DNA of 64,000 nt from the NCBI GenBank assembly GCA_964509205.1, contig CAZDVW010000005.1, forward strand, positions 1 to 64,000, written 5' to 3'. Both the position numbers and the translations under genes were made by a program. Position 1 is the stretch's first letter. Each line of letters begins with the position of its first letter. Below the pieces are notes generated by a model. That model was not told where the DNA came from, did not search any database, and worked only from the letters and a program-made list of their open reading frames with translations. Origin of the DNA: Duodenibacillus sp964509205. GTDB taxonomy: Bacteria; Pseudomonadota; Gammaproteobacteria; Burkholderiales; Burkholderiaceae_F. This document shows, piece by piece, positions 9,144 to 17,210 of this stretch.

Positions 9144-9977
9144 TCAATGTTCACGTTTTCCGATGCCGCTGATAAGCAATGCTCGGTTATGAAGCGGATG
9201 GCTTTCATTCAATAGAAAGTTTCGAAGGAAGCGTTCGAGATATTCCGTTGTTTCGTGAATGCCGTTCTTGATGTCGTTGTAGTTGGCCCGAACAAGGCAA
9301 TTGCGAAAGTACCAGGCATTCTCGGCAAAGGTATCATTTGTCGCATCCAACCCAAGCGTTCGCAGATACTTGATAAAGAAAACAGCTGTCGTTCTGGTAT
9401 TGCCCTCTTCAAACACATGAATCTGCCACAGTCTTGAAACGAATTGCGCCAGATGTCGAACAATTGCATCGATTGAGAGACCGAGATAGGAGAATTTTCT
9501 CTCTTCCGAGAGATCGTACTCCAGTGTCGCCTTTAACTCAGCGGCACTGCCGTACAACACCGTTTCCCCGTCAAGAACCCACTCTTTCTTTGTGATGTTG
9601 TAATCACGAAGACGTCCGGCATGCGGGTAGATGCCAGCAAAGAGTTTCCGGTGCATGGCAAGGTACGCTTCCGACGTGAAACGGAAAGCCCGTTCAGACA
9701 AAAGCGCTGCGATTCGGGCAGAGACTTTATCGGCCTCTTCGGTTCGATCATCAGCGCTTGGAATTGACGTCTTTGCGTAAAAGGCCTCTAAAAGAGCATT
9801 GACCTCGTCAAACGAAACGGCACCCTCAATATGACGAACGGCAAGAGATGTCAGATAGTCGGAAGGTTTCAGTCCATCCACCGCCTGCAAACCGATGGCT
9901 GTTCTCCACACAAAGCCTTTGTTCCGTTTTTCTATTTCGGATTCTTTGAAGTGTTCTTTATGCGGATTCTTGTTCAC
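9144..9977 (-). CDS. Fic-family protein with N-terminal VbhA-like inhibitory helix
   Basis: Fic proteins transfer AMP (or another nucleotide group) from a nucleotide to target proteins. The 277-residue protein has the catalytic motif HVFEEGNTR at residues 187-195 (family HxFxxGNxR; histidine 187 is the base). Residues about 44-70 (SLAVRHIEGAVSFDEV, then a helix ending FYAKTS) resemble the VbhA antitoxin helix that blocks the ATP site, here fused to the N-terminus so toxin and inhibitor are one chain. The start is GTG, with GGA about 5 bases upstream. The position of the second motif residue (T194 instead of G or K) is unusual but seen in some Fic families. Target unknown. It neighbours a second, unrelated Fic gene. 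Confidence 0.88.
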   Translation of the reverse strand: MNKNPHKEHFKESEIEKRNKGFVWRTAIGLQAVDGLKPSDYLTSLAVRHIEGAVSFDEVNALLEAFYAKTSIPSADDRTEEADKVSARIAALLSERAFRFTSEAYLAMHRKLFAGIYPHAGRLRDYNITKKEWVLDGETVLYGSAAELKATLEYDLSEERKFSYLGLSIDAIVRHLAQFVSRLWQIHVFEEGNTRTTAVFFIKYLRTLGLDATNDTFAENAWYFRNCLVRANYNDIKNGIHETTEYLERFLRNFLLNESHPLHNRALLISGIGKREH

Positions 9978-10219
9978 GCTCCATCCTTTTCGATTCGTTC
10001 CTCACCCGTCAGAAGGTACGACCGATTGAGCTTTTAACACGAAACAACGTGTTTTTCTTTTTCAAGTCTTCTTCCAAAAAAGTCAATCAACGAAACCCGA
10101 CACGTTCTTGCTCGACATGACTTTTCTTTGCAACCACAAAAAATAGTCCTCCCTACCTATTTTCCGTCTGATGGCGATTAATGACGCCCCCGCCCGTCGG
10201 CCTCGTTATACCCCGTCAA

Positions 10220-10267
10220 CTTGGTCGCTATCTTGGTCGGTATCTTGGTCGTTATCTTGATCGGTCA
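10220..10267. repeat. Four-copy 12-bp tandem repeat overlapping the end of the second fic gene
   Basis: Units CTTGGTCGCTAT (10220-10231), CTTGGTCGGTAT (10232-10243), CTTGGTCGTTAT (10244-10255) and CTTGATCGGTCA (10256-10267) differ by one or a few bases. The last copy contains the stop codon (10265-10267) of the Fic gene. In one minus-strand frame the repeats read as a D-Q-D-x ladder, a spacer type seen between domains in some Fic and AlbA_2/RecG-like proteins (from memory). Because the unit is 12 bp, copy-number change would not shift a frame. Confidence 0.85.
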
Positions 10268-11269
10268 GCGATCAAGTCGTTTTTTCCTGTACTTCTGATT
10301 CCGGCTATTAGGTTTGTCAGAAATGGTCATTTCGACAAGTCCTTGCTCCAACGCCGGAGTCAGATAGTTTCTTCGGAACGTCGGCCTGTGAGAAAGACCA
10401 AGCCGATCCATGATCTGGGAGGCCGACAATTCTCTGTCGCCGAGAATATCCAGCAACTTGTGCACAGCCGGATCCATGCCTTCATTCTCCGCCTCGTCCG
10501 TACTCCCTACGGCCGTCGTCTCTTGAAGAGTGTCGAGGATGATTTCCAGCATGAGCTCAACAAACGCACGGCTGTCAGCTTCCCTGTCCGATGTGCCGAG
10601 AGCAGCGTAATACTCCTTCTGTCGGAGACGTATGAGATCCTCGATCGGAAGCCAATAGAAAATCTCATTCCACGCCCCCAAAAGAAGACTGTGCCACATC
10701 CTGCCCATGCGCCCGTTACCATCCGCAAACGGATGGATGAACTCGAACTCATAGTGAAAGATCGCACTGCGAATCAATGGGTGAATTTCCGAAGACCTAT
10801 ACCAGTCGAACAGATCCTGTATCTCCCCGGGAACGAGTCTCGCAGGAGGAGCTAAATGAACGACCACATCTCCGTCGAACACCCCCACTCCGCCCGAGCG
10901 GAATGTTCCGTTCTCCAGAATCAGTCCTTGCATCATCATCCCGTGAGCTTTCAGTAGGTCATCGACGGAATAGGGATCAAGCGAAAGCATCCTCTCGTAC
11001 GCTTCGTAGGCATTCTTAACCTCGCGGATTTCATTCGGATTTCCGAGAATGCGCTTGCCATCCACGATGGCGGTGACCTGATCAAGGGAAAGCGAGTTGT
11101 GCTCGATCGCAAGCGACGAATGGATCGTGCGTATTCTGTTTTCCCGTCTCAGATGAGGATTCAGATTGCCATGCGACAGCACCCTGATCTTCCCGATCTG
11201 CTCGCTGATGGAAGCGACCAGATTCGTGATCTTGTCAGTCATATGAAACGGCGGCTTGTATTCACCCAT
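10265..11269 (-). CDS. Fic-family protein with intrinsic inhibitory motif and C-terminal winged helix
   Basis: A second Fic AMP-transferase-like protein, different in layout from its neighbour. Counted from the most upstream ATG (11320), the Fic motif HPFADGNGR lies at residues 196-204 and an N-terminal class II-like inhibitory motif SLAIE at 69-73, in which the glutamate would occupy the ATP gamma-phosphate pocket. The C-terminus (ELSASQIMDRLGLSH and following) reads as a winged helix-turn-helix, typical of Fic/HTH proteins. The ATG at 11269 (MGEYKPPFHM) follows GAGGGA at about 10 bases and is preferred over 11320, which has no ribosome site. The stop lies inside a 12-bp tandem repeat. Target unknown. 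Confidence 0.9.
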   Translation of the reverse strand: MGEYKPPFHMTDKITNLVASISEQIGKIRVLSHGNLNPHLRRENRIRTIHSSLAIEHNSLSLDQVTAIVDGKRILGNPNEIREVKNAYEAYERMLSLDPYSVDDLLKAHGMMMQGLILENGTFRSGGVGVFDGDVVVHLAPPARLVPGEIQDLFDWYRSSEIHPLIRSAIFHYEFEFIHPFADGNGRMGRMWHSLLLGAWNEIFYWLPIEDLIRLRQKEYYAALGTSDREADSRAFVELMLEIILDTLQETTAVGSTDEAENEGMDPAVHKLLDILGDRELSASQIMDRLGLSHRPTFRRNYLTPALEQGLVEMTISDKPNSRNQKYRKKRLDR

Positions 11270-11445
11270 GCAATTCATTCCCTCATTTTCTGGTTCCCCG
11301 ATCCCTGCGACGCCTGTCATCGAAAAACCGTATAAATAATTAAAGAAATCCTTCTTCCTTTAAGATGTCGAGAATGTCATGAAGAGCTCAATATCTTGGT
11401 TTAAGAACTTCATTTGTTCTGCCTTCTTATGAATCGCCTTCGTCG

Positions 11446-13515
11446 CTATTCCTCCATCTGGTGACGAAAAGACTGCTCAATGATCTCCATGACCTGATCG
11501 ACATCCGATGCGCGTTCCATATGTAACTCTACATCCCCATTACCCCATTTTCCGAAGCCACTTATATCACGACAGATGCCCTTCGGATCTATGACATCAG
11601 AGAATTTCATATTCACCACAATACAAAGACTCTTCTTTCGGAAAATGATATCCACGAAGTTTGTTTCCAGTTTATAGGCAACATAAAGCTTCTTGAATTC
11701 ACGCCGCACATCCTGAGAGAGATTTTGAATTCGATGATCTAAAACACCAAACAGTGTCTTCGTAAGAGCATTCGCAGCATACGTTTCGAGATTGTAACGT
11801 TCCTTGGGCTGTTTCTTTGCCTGATAGGGAGCAAGTTCTGCATCCGTCATAACCGGAAAAGCCCATATTTTCTTCGCCTTGTCTGCCAATTGCGCAGCAC
11901 GCTCATTGATTCTTTGCTCGTTCCATTCGTTGAGTTTAACGACATAGGAATTCAAACGAAGTGCACTCTCCTTAAAGCCTCCTTCCATGTCCATTTTGAC
12001 CATAAACGGGCGATCGCTCATTTCGGAGTTGTATGCTGTAAGCGTCAGATTCCCGATCGTATGCAAATAGGTTTTCTGCACATCACTCCAGTTTGCTCCA
12101 AGCATTTGTCGCCATTCCTGACTCAGATTGGTGTTCTGAGGCATGATGTGCTCAATCGTGTAATTTTCGATAACGATAGGCGCTTTGTTGCCGAAATTCT
12201 CCAAATGGCTAAGGATAAAGTTGCGAGAGCGCATTGCATACATGTTCCTCGATTTAAAAGCCGCCATGAACTTTTCGTCATTCGGGAATTCCTTGTAATC
12301 ATCGCGCATAACGAAGAATGCTTTGATGGAATTAACGTAATCATCCTGATTGATTTCATTCCTCAGCGTCGCAAACGTTTTATTCAAAGAATTCGTCGGA
12401 ATGTCGCAGATACTGCGTCGGAACACGTAACTGATGCACAATCTGATAATTTGCTTTAAATCGTCTTCAGGAAGAATCCCTTCAGCACAATCGCTATGTA
12501 TCTTGAGCAAGAATGGATAGGAGACTTCCATCCGAAGATCATTGATATCCTCATAAAGGGACCTAAGTACAGCATCATCACTGCGCCTGAATACCATAGC
12601 GGTATAGTATTTAGCGTGGGCGAGCAGATCTTCACACAGTTCTCGGATGGAACTGAATTCACAATTTAAATGGTAGGACTTAAATTCCTCATACACGCGA
12701 TCTTGCCTCGGAATCCGTGCGAGCCTCATAGTCAGATAGTCTCTGAAAAACCGATCCATGATGGATTCTTGCGCCCCATAATCGAACAACAATTCCATAG
12801 GGCGCCAGAAATGTTCATAAACATATGTCTGTTCAGCGGAATCCAGTCCCATCAAAACATAGTTTCGAATCAAGTCAGATTCAGACAACTCTTTACCAGT
12901 GGAATTCAAACTCTCGAAAATTGCCTGTGCATCATCAATAGAACGATCCAGCGTAATGTTTACGATCTGCAACTTGCCGATCGACTCGTACACCTCTGCA
13001 GGCTGCAATTCCTTATCTAGTATCCTTTCGGTGAAAAAACTATAGTTGTTGAGCAATCTTGAATGGGTATCACCCGAAAAAGGCTTGCCTTCTATAAGAC
13101 CAATCAGAATGTCTCGATCCGTTTCTGTCAGAAGCAACTTGTACCGCTCATCACCACTTTCATACGCATTTTTTAAAAGCGTATTATCGATGCGACCGAC
13201 ATTGATGGTGGTATCGCTTGGATTCTTTATTGCGTAATCACGCAAAGCGAGCAAAAGCAATGTCAGTGTCGTCATTCGTTGCTGACCATCTATGATCATG
13301 TACTTTTGGACTCCCGTTGGCATTGCCTGCTCGATGATATTCACGATAGAACCGACAAAATGACCAACTTTGCCTTTTTTTTGCATCTCAACAATGTCAT
13401 TCCAGAGCCTTGAGCACTGTTGCTTATCCCAACTGTAAAAGCGCTGATAGACGGGGATCAAAAATTGCTTATTGCCGTTTAGTATCTCGTAAATGTTGCC
13501 TTTACGCGCGTCCAT
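11446..13515 (-). CDS. Fused GmrSD-type restriction protein (DUF262-DUF1524-DUF5655-like)
   Basis: A 689-residue protein with the three parts of single-chain GmrSD-like nucleases. The N-terminal DUF262 has IPVYQRFYSW and the nucleotide-linked IIDGQQRMTTL (roughly residues 18-95). The middle DUF1524 HNH-like nuclease contains TIEHIMPQN and later HTIGNLTLTAYN. The C-terminus (VDIIFRKKSLCIVVNMKF and following) matches DUF5655. GmrSD enzymes are type IV restriction systems cutting modified (glucosylated hydroxymethyl) phage DNA and need NTP; substrate here is not known. The ATG follows GGAG at 7 bases. It is a stand-alone gene in the accessory cluster, likely an anti-phage defence. Confidence 0.9.
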   Translation of the reverse strand: MDARKGNIYEILNGNKQFLIPVYQRFYSWDKQQCSRLWNDIVEMQKKGKVGHFVGSIVNIIEQAMPTGVQKYMIIDGQQRMTTLTLLLLALRDYAIKNPSDTTINVGRIDNTLLKNAYESGDERYKLLLTETDRDILIGLIEGKPFSGDTHSRLLNNYSFFTERILDKELQPAEVYESIGKLQIVNITLDRSIDDAQAIFESLNSTGKELSESDLIRNYVLMGLDSAEQTYVYEHFWRPMELLFDYGAQESIMDRFFRDYLTMRLARIPRQDRVYEEFKSYHLNCEFSSIRELCEDLLAHAKYYTAMVFRRSDDAVLRSLYEDINDLRMEVSYPFLLKIHSDCAEGILPEDDLKQIIRLCISYVFRRSICDIPTNSLNKTFATLRNEINQDDYVNSIKAFFVMRDDYKEFPNDEKFMAAFKSRNMYAMRSRNFILSHLENFGNKAPIVIENYTIEHIMPQNTNLSQEWRQMLGANWSDVQKTYLHTIGNLTLTAYNSEMSDRPFMVKMDMEGGFKESALRLNSYVVKLNEWNEQRINERAAQLADKAKKIWAFPVMTDAELAPYQAKKQPKERYNLETYAANALTKTLFGVLDHRIQNLSQDVRREFKKLYVAYKLETNFVDIIFRKKSLCIVVNMKFSDVIDPKGICRDISGFGKWGNGDVELHMERASDVDQVMEIIEQSFRHQMEE

Positions 13516-13640
13516 AACTCACTCCAAGAATTCTTCTCTTTTAAGAGCGCAAATTCCTTCTTAGTCCCCGCTTGAGCAGATATATCCGAAAGAAATCAAA
13601 CGCCCTAGCGCTCGATTGGGATTTTGTCAAAAAAAGCGCG

Positions 13641-15011
13641 TTAAGGATTGGTTTCTTTAGCCGGTTCAATGAGCGCAATGCTCTCGACATGTCCCGTGTG
13701 CGGGAACATGTTCATGATTCCGGCCTGAAGAACGCGCCAGTTTCCCGTGTGAACCAGGATAGCCAAGTCACGCGCGAGCGTTGCCGGATTGCACGAAACA
13801 TACACAACGCGCGGCGGCTTGCGGCGGGTTTGTGCCAGAACGTGCGCTAAAGCTTCTGCGCCTTCTCTCGGCGGATCGATCAACACGCGGTCGATTCCGT
13901 GCATGGTCTCCCAAAGCGCATCCCAGTCGGCCTCGCTCCAGGTAAACAAATTTCTCGCAATGAAATCCGTTTTCTCAGAAACGCCGTTTAACTGAGCCGC
14001 CGCACGAGCACGAGCGACCAGCCCGTCGCTTCCCTCCAAGCCTGTGACAAAAGCCGAACGCTTGGCAAGCGCCATCGTGAAATTGCCCAGTCCGCAGAAG
14101 AAATCGGCAACGCGGCTCTGCGGCTCAACGCCCAAAAGACGCACCGCCCGCGAGACCATCGCTTCGTTCATTTGGTGATTGACCTGCGTAAAGTCCGTCG
14201 GCATAAAAGGAATTTCGACGCCGAACTCTCGAAGGCGAAGCTTTAAGGCATGCCGGTCTTCCTCACAAATCGGATAGGCTGACTCCGGCCCCTTGGGCTG
14301 AAGCCAGGCATCGAATTGAAGGCGAGAAGCCGCCTCACGGATTTTGTCCATATCCGAATCCGTCAAGGGCTCCAAGTTTCGAAAGACCAAGGCTGTTTTA
14401 TCGCCTGCCACCGCCGCCTCAATCTGCGGGATGCGATCCGGCCGTGAAAGCGATCCGACCAAGGTGCGAAGGTCTCCGAGCATATCCGAGAGCTTCTTCG
14501 GAAGAATCCGACAAACGCGCATGTCGGCCACATAGCTCGAGTGTTTCTCGTGAAAGCCAACAAGAACGCCGCCTTTTTTCTCAACAAAACGCACCGTTAA
14601 CCGAGCTCTGTGCCGATACTGCCAGTCCGGTCCGTGAATCGGCGCCAAAATTCTTTCGGGAACAACTTTTCCGATGTGCCAAAGCGTGTCAAGAAGAACC
14701 CGTTGCTTGAAAGCGACCTGCGCGAACGGATCAATGTGCTGCATGGCACATCCGCCGCAACTTCCGGGTTCCATGCCAAAGTGCGGACAGGCGGGCTCTG
14801 CGCGCATGAAGGACTCGCGATGAATCTTAACAACGCGCCCGACCTCAAAGGACGGCTTGTTGCGAAGCCGCTCATAAGTCACGAGCTCTCCGGGCAAAGC
14901 GCCTTCAACAAAAACGACTTTGCCCTCTCGCCGTCCGACGCCTCGGCCTTCGGCATCGAGACGCTCCACTTCAAGCTGCGCCTGCACGCGCTCTTTCATC
15001 GCCCTGGCCAT
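13641..15011 (-). CDS. rlmD: 23S rRNA (uracil-1939-C5)-methyltransferase RlmD
   Basis: RlmD (RumA) methylates U1939 in 23S rRNA using SAM. The 456-residue protein begins with a TRAM domain (VERLDAEGRGVGRREGKVVF), then the [4Fe-4S] cysteines in PACPHFGMEPGSCGGCAMQH. The methyltransferase domain has DFFCGLGNFTMALA and the C-terminal catalytic VYVSCNPATLARD. The ATG at 15011 follows nlpD by a few bases; MKERVQ at 14999 is an alternative start. It is the last gene of a surE-nlpD-rlmD run on the minus strand. Confidence 0.96.
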   Translation of the reverse strand: MARAMKERVQAQLEVERLDAEGRGVGRREGKVVFVEGALPGELVTYERLRNKPSFEVGRVVKIHRESFMRAEPACPHFGMEPGSCGGCAMQHIDPFAQVAFKQRVLLDTLWHIGKVVPERILAPIHGPDWQYRHRARLTVRFVEKKGGVLVGFHEKHSSYVADMRVCRILPKKLSDMLGDLRTLVGSLSRPDRIPQIEAAVAGDKTALVFRNLEPLTDSDMDKIREAASRLQFDAWLQPKGPESAYPICEEDRHALKLRLREFGVEIPFMPTDFTQVNHQMNEAMVSRAVRLLGVEPQSRVADFFCGLGNFTMALAKRSAFVTGLEGSDGLVARARAAAQLNGVSEKTDFIARNLFTWSEADWDALWETMHGIDRVLIDPPREGAEALAHVLAQTRRKPPRVVYVSCNPATLARDLAILVHTGNWRVLQAGIMNMFPHTGHVESIALIEPAKETNP

Positions 15012-15018
15012 AATGCTT

Positions 15019-15906
15019 TTATTCGCTTAAGAAGGGAATCGGATCGATGGGCTTGCCCTGTCGGACTTCAAAACGCAACTTCACGCGATCGGAATCCGTC
15101 TGTCCCATTTCGGCGATCTGCTGACCGGCTCGAACGCTCTCGTTGGTTCGAACAAGAACCCTTGAATTGTTTCCGTACACGGTAATAAGCGGCGTATTGC
15201 CCTTTCCCGGCAAACGAATATTGTGGCGAACGATCACGAATTTGCCGTAGCCGGGCGTGTTGCTGCCGACGTACTGCACCGTTCCGTCCAAAACAGCACA
15301 AACGGGGTCTCCGGCCGTTCCGGCAATATCAATGCCCATCTTCGTTTCTTTAAAGGTTGCAATGACGTCACCCTTGGCCGGCCAGATAAAGTGAATATCG
15401 CCGCGGGCGGCCGCCTCTCGCGCCGCCGCTTGTTCGGCAATCTGGCGCTGAGCGGCCTCTTCGGCCGATTCCGGACGCTTGGCCTGCTCAACGGTCGGCG
15501 CCGTCTGACCGAGCGAAGCCTCCTGTTGCTCTTCGGCGGCACTCTTCGGGATCTTCAGTTCCTGACCGATCGAGAGCGTCGTCGGATCCGTAATGCCGTT
15601 TAGCCGCTGCAGTTCTCGCGGATTGACGCCATAGCGCACGCCGATGTTGTAAAGCGTATCGCCGCTGCTGACGACGTGCACGCGGCCGCTGTCAACCGGA
15701 GCCCGCTCTGCGGTCAAATGCGTCGGAGCCGGCTTAACCTCATCGGGCACGTCGATGGCAAAAGACTCTGTCTGAACCTCTTCAGGCTTTGTCAGCGCAT
15801 CGTACGTTCCGGTTCTGTCCTCAATCGGAGCCATGATGCTCACCGAAGAGCAGCCCGAGATCAGTGCCGCAAGAGCCGCACTGCAAATCAAGACAACACG
15901 TTTCAC
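15019..15906 (-). CDS. nlpD: Murein hydrolase activator NlpD (LysM, degenerate M23)
   Basis: NlpD is an envelope lipoprotein that activates amidase AmiC during cell separation. A lipoprotein signal ends in LISGC near residue 19. A LysM peptidoglycan-binding domain follows (HVVSSGDTLYNIGVRYGVNP), then an alanine/glutamate-rich linker and an M23 peptidase-like domain. The zinc ligands are missing: the HxGxD motif reads KMGID, and the C-terminal HxH is replaced by LRFEVR. It is therefore a regulator rather than a peptidase, as for E. coli NlpD. The start is GTG with AGGAG 9 bases upstream. Downstream of surE, as in most proteobacteria. Confidence 0.94.
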   Translation of the reverse strand: MKRVVLICSAALAALISGCSSVSIMAPIEDRTGTYDALTKPEEVQTESFAIDVPDEVKPAPTHLTAERAPVDSGRVHVVSSGDTLYNIGVRYGVNPRELQRLNGITDPTTLSIGQELKIPKSAAEEQQEASLGQTAPTVEQAKRPESAEEAAQRQIAEQAAAREAAARGDIHFIWPAKGDVIATFKETKMGIDIAGTAGDPVCAVLDGTVQYVGSNTPGYGKFVIVRHNIRLPGKGNTPLITVYGNNSRVLVRTNESVRAGQQIAEMGQTDSDRVKLRFEVRQGKPIDPIPFLSE

Positions 15907-15919
15907 TGTTTGTTTCTCC

Positions 15920-16669
15920 TCACTTCAATCCGAGCCGACGAGAAATCTCGCATTCGGATCTTAAATCCGTCCAATCAATTCTAAGGGGTGTGACGGAAAC
16001 ATAGCCGGATTGCACCGCTTCAAAATCGGTTCCGGACCCGTTATCCGTCGGACGCCCCTGTTTTCCGAAAAGAAACCGCTGCTGCGCCCCGTCCCTGCCG
16101 TCGGCGACGCAGACCTCTGAGGGTTCGCGTCTGCCGAGACGCGTCAGGCGAATGCCTCGCAACGCAGAAAAAGGAAGGTTCGGAATGTTCACATTTAAGA
16201 AAACCGGGCTTTCCGTTTCTTCCTTTAAGAGCCGCTCAACCAGACTTTTTGTGATGCTTGCGGCCGCTTCCAAATGCTCCCAGCCCGATTCAATCTGACT
16301 GACGGCCAAGGCGCTTACGCCGAAAACAGGTCCTTCTTTAGCCGCTCCGACCGTTCCGGAATACAAAACGTCTTCTCCGAGATTTTTTCCGCCGTTAATG
16401 CCGGCGATGACAAGATCGGGTTTGTCTTTCAAAAAACCGGTAAAAGCCAAATGCACGCAATCGGCGGGAGTCCCGTCTGCGGCATAGACCCCAGGGGCAA
16501 TCTCGCTGACGGCCACAGAGCGATCCAAGGTGATCGCACCCGAGGCCGCACTCTTATTGCGATCCGGAGCAATGACGGTGATGCGCGCAATTTCACGCAA
16601 CGCACGCACCAGACTTTGCAGTCCCGGCGCATGAACGCCGTCGTCGTTACTGACCAAAATATGCTTCAT
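15920..16669 (-). CDS. surE: 5'/3'-nucleotidase SurE
   Basis: SurE is a metal-dependent nucleoside monophosphate phosphatase linked to stationary-phase survival. The N-terminal VSNDDGVHAPG carries the paired aspartates and the conserved GNxSG-like region appears as INGGKNLGEDVLYSGTVGA. Its 249 residues match the family. A perfect 12-base palindrome AACAACGTTGTT (16673-16684) sits where a ribosome site would be expected; no obvious Shine-Dalgarno is seen. First gene of surE-nlpD-rlmD; the pcm gene that often follows surE is absent. Confidence 0.95.
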   Translation of the reverse strand: MKHILVSNDDGVHAPGLQSLVRALREIARITVIAPDRNKSAASGAITLDRSVAVSEIAPGVYAADGTPADCVHLAFTGFLKDKPDLVIAGINGGKNLGEDVLYSGTVGAAKEGPVFGVSALAVSQIESGWEHLEAAASITKSLVERLLKEETESPVFLNVNIPNLPFSALRGIRLTRLGRREPSEVCVADGRDGAQQRFLFGKQGRPTDNGSGTDFEAVQSGYVSVTPLRIDWTDLRSECEISRRLGLK

Positions 16670-16895
16670 TCAAACAACGTTGTTCTTTACGAAAACCAAA
16701 CAGTCTGACATTGTACCGATCAGCGATCGTTCGTTTATTAAAAGGCGCAGAAAAACAAAGTGCGCCGGTTTTTCTTCGTTTGTCTTCAGTCTCTGAGAGG
16801 ATTTTTTAAAGCATGCCGTTTTTTATACCGATAAGAATTCGTATGAACTGAATTAGAATTCGGCCAGGGAGTTTTTCAAAACGGAGATTTTCAAC

Positions 16896-17153
16896 ATGGA
16901 TTTTCAGAGATTAACCATTTATCTGAAGGGCGGACAGACCATTTCGGTTGACTTCAAAATTGAAGAAGCCACGAAGCTCAACGTTCAGATCGACAGCTTT
17001 ATTAAAGCGCTCGGCGATCCGGCGCAAAAAGAGAAGAACTTTCTCTTTCAAGGTGCCCGCGTCGTGCTCGTACGCGTAAGCGACGTTTCTGCCATTGACG
17101 TCGTCTCCATGACGCTCAAGGAAAAGGAAACGGCTGAAAAGCCAAAGGCGTAA
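16896..17153 (+). CDS. Small conserved-looking protein of unknown function
   Basis: An 85-residue cytoplasmic protein starting MDFQRLTIYLKGGQTISVDF, with no signal peptide or membrane segment. It reads as a small alpha/beta fold with a segment VRVSDVSAIDVVSMTLKEKE near the end and a lysine-rich tail. I do not recognise the family. The frame uses codons like its neighbours and starts ATG after an A/T-rich leader with GGAG-type bases (ACGGAGATTTTCAAC). A strong intrinsic terminator follows 28 bases after the stop, so it is a single-gene transcript. Confidence 0.75.
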   Translation: MDFQRLTIYLKGGQTISVDFKIEEATKLNVQIDSFIKALGDPAQKEKNFLFQGARVVLVRVSDVSAIDVVSMTLKEKETAEKPKA

Positions 17154-17180
17154 TCGAGTTCATCCTGATCAGTCAAACAG

Positions 17181-17210
17181 CCCCGGAAACAACCCGTTTT
17201 CGGGGTTTTT
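17181..17210. terminator. Intrinsic terminator after the 85-aa gene
   Basis: CCCCGGAAAC (17181-17190) pairs with GTTTTCGGGG (17196-17205) around a 5-base loop, followed by TTTTT. It stops plus-strand transcription and overlaps the stop codon of the convergent gene. Confidence 0.9.

Noticed and set aside
16673..16684. Palindrome AACAACGTTGTT before surE as an operator
   Set aside because: Only one short site and no second copy; could be chance, so noted in the surE entry only.
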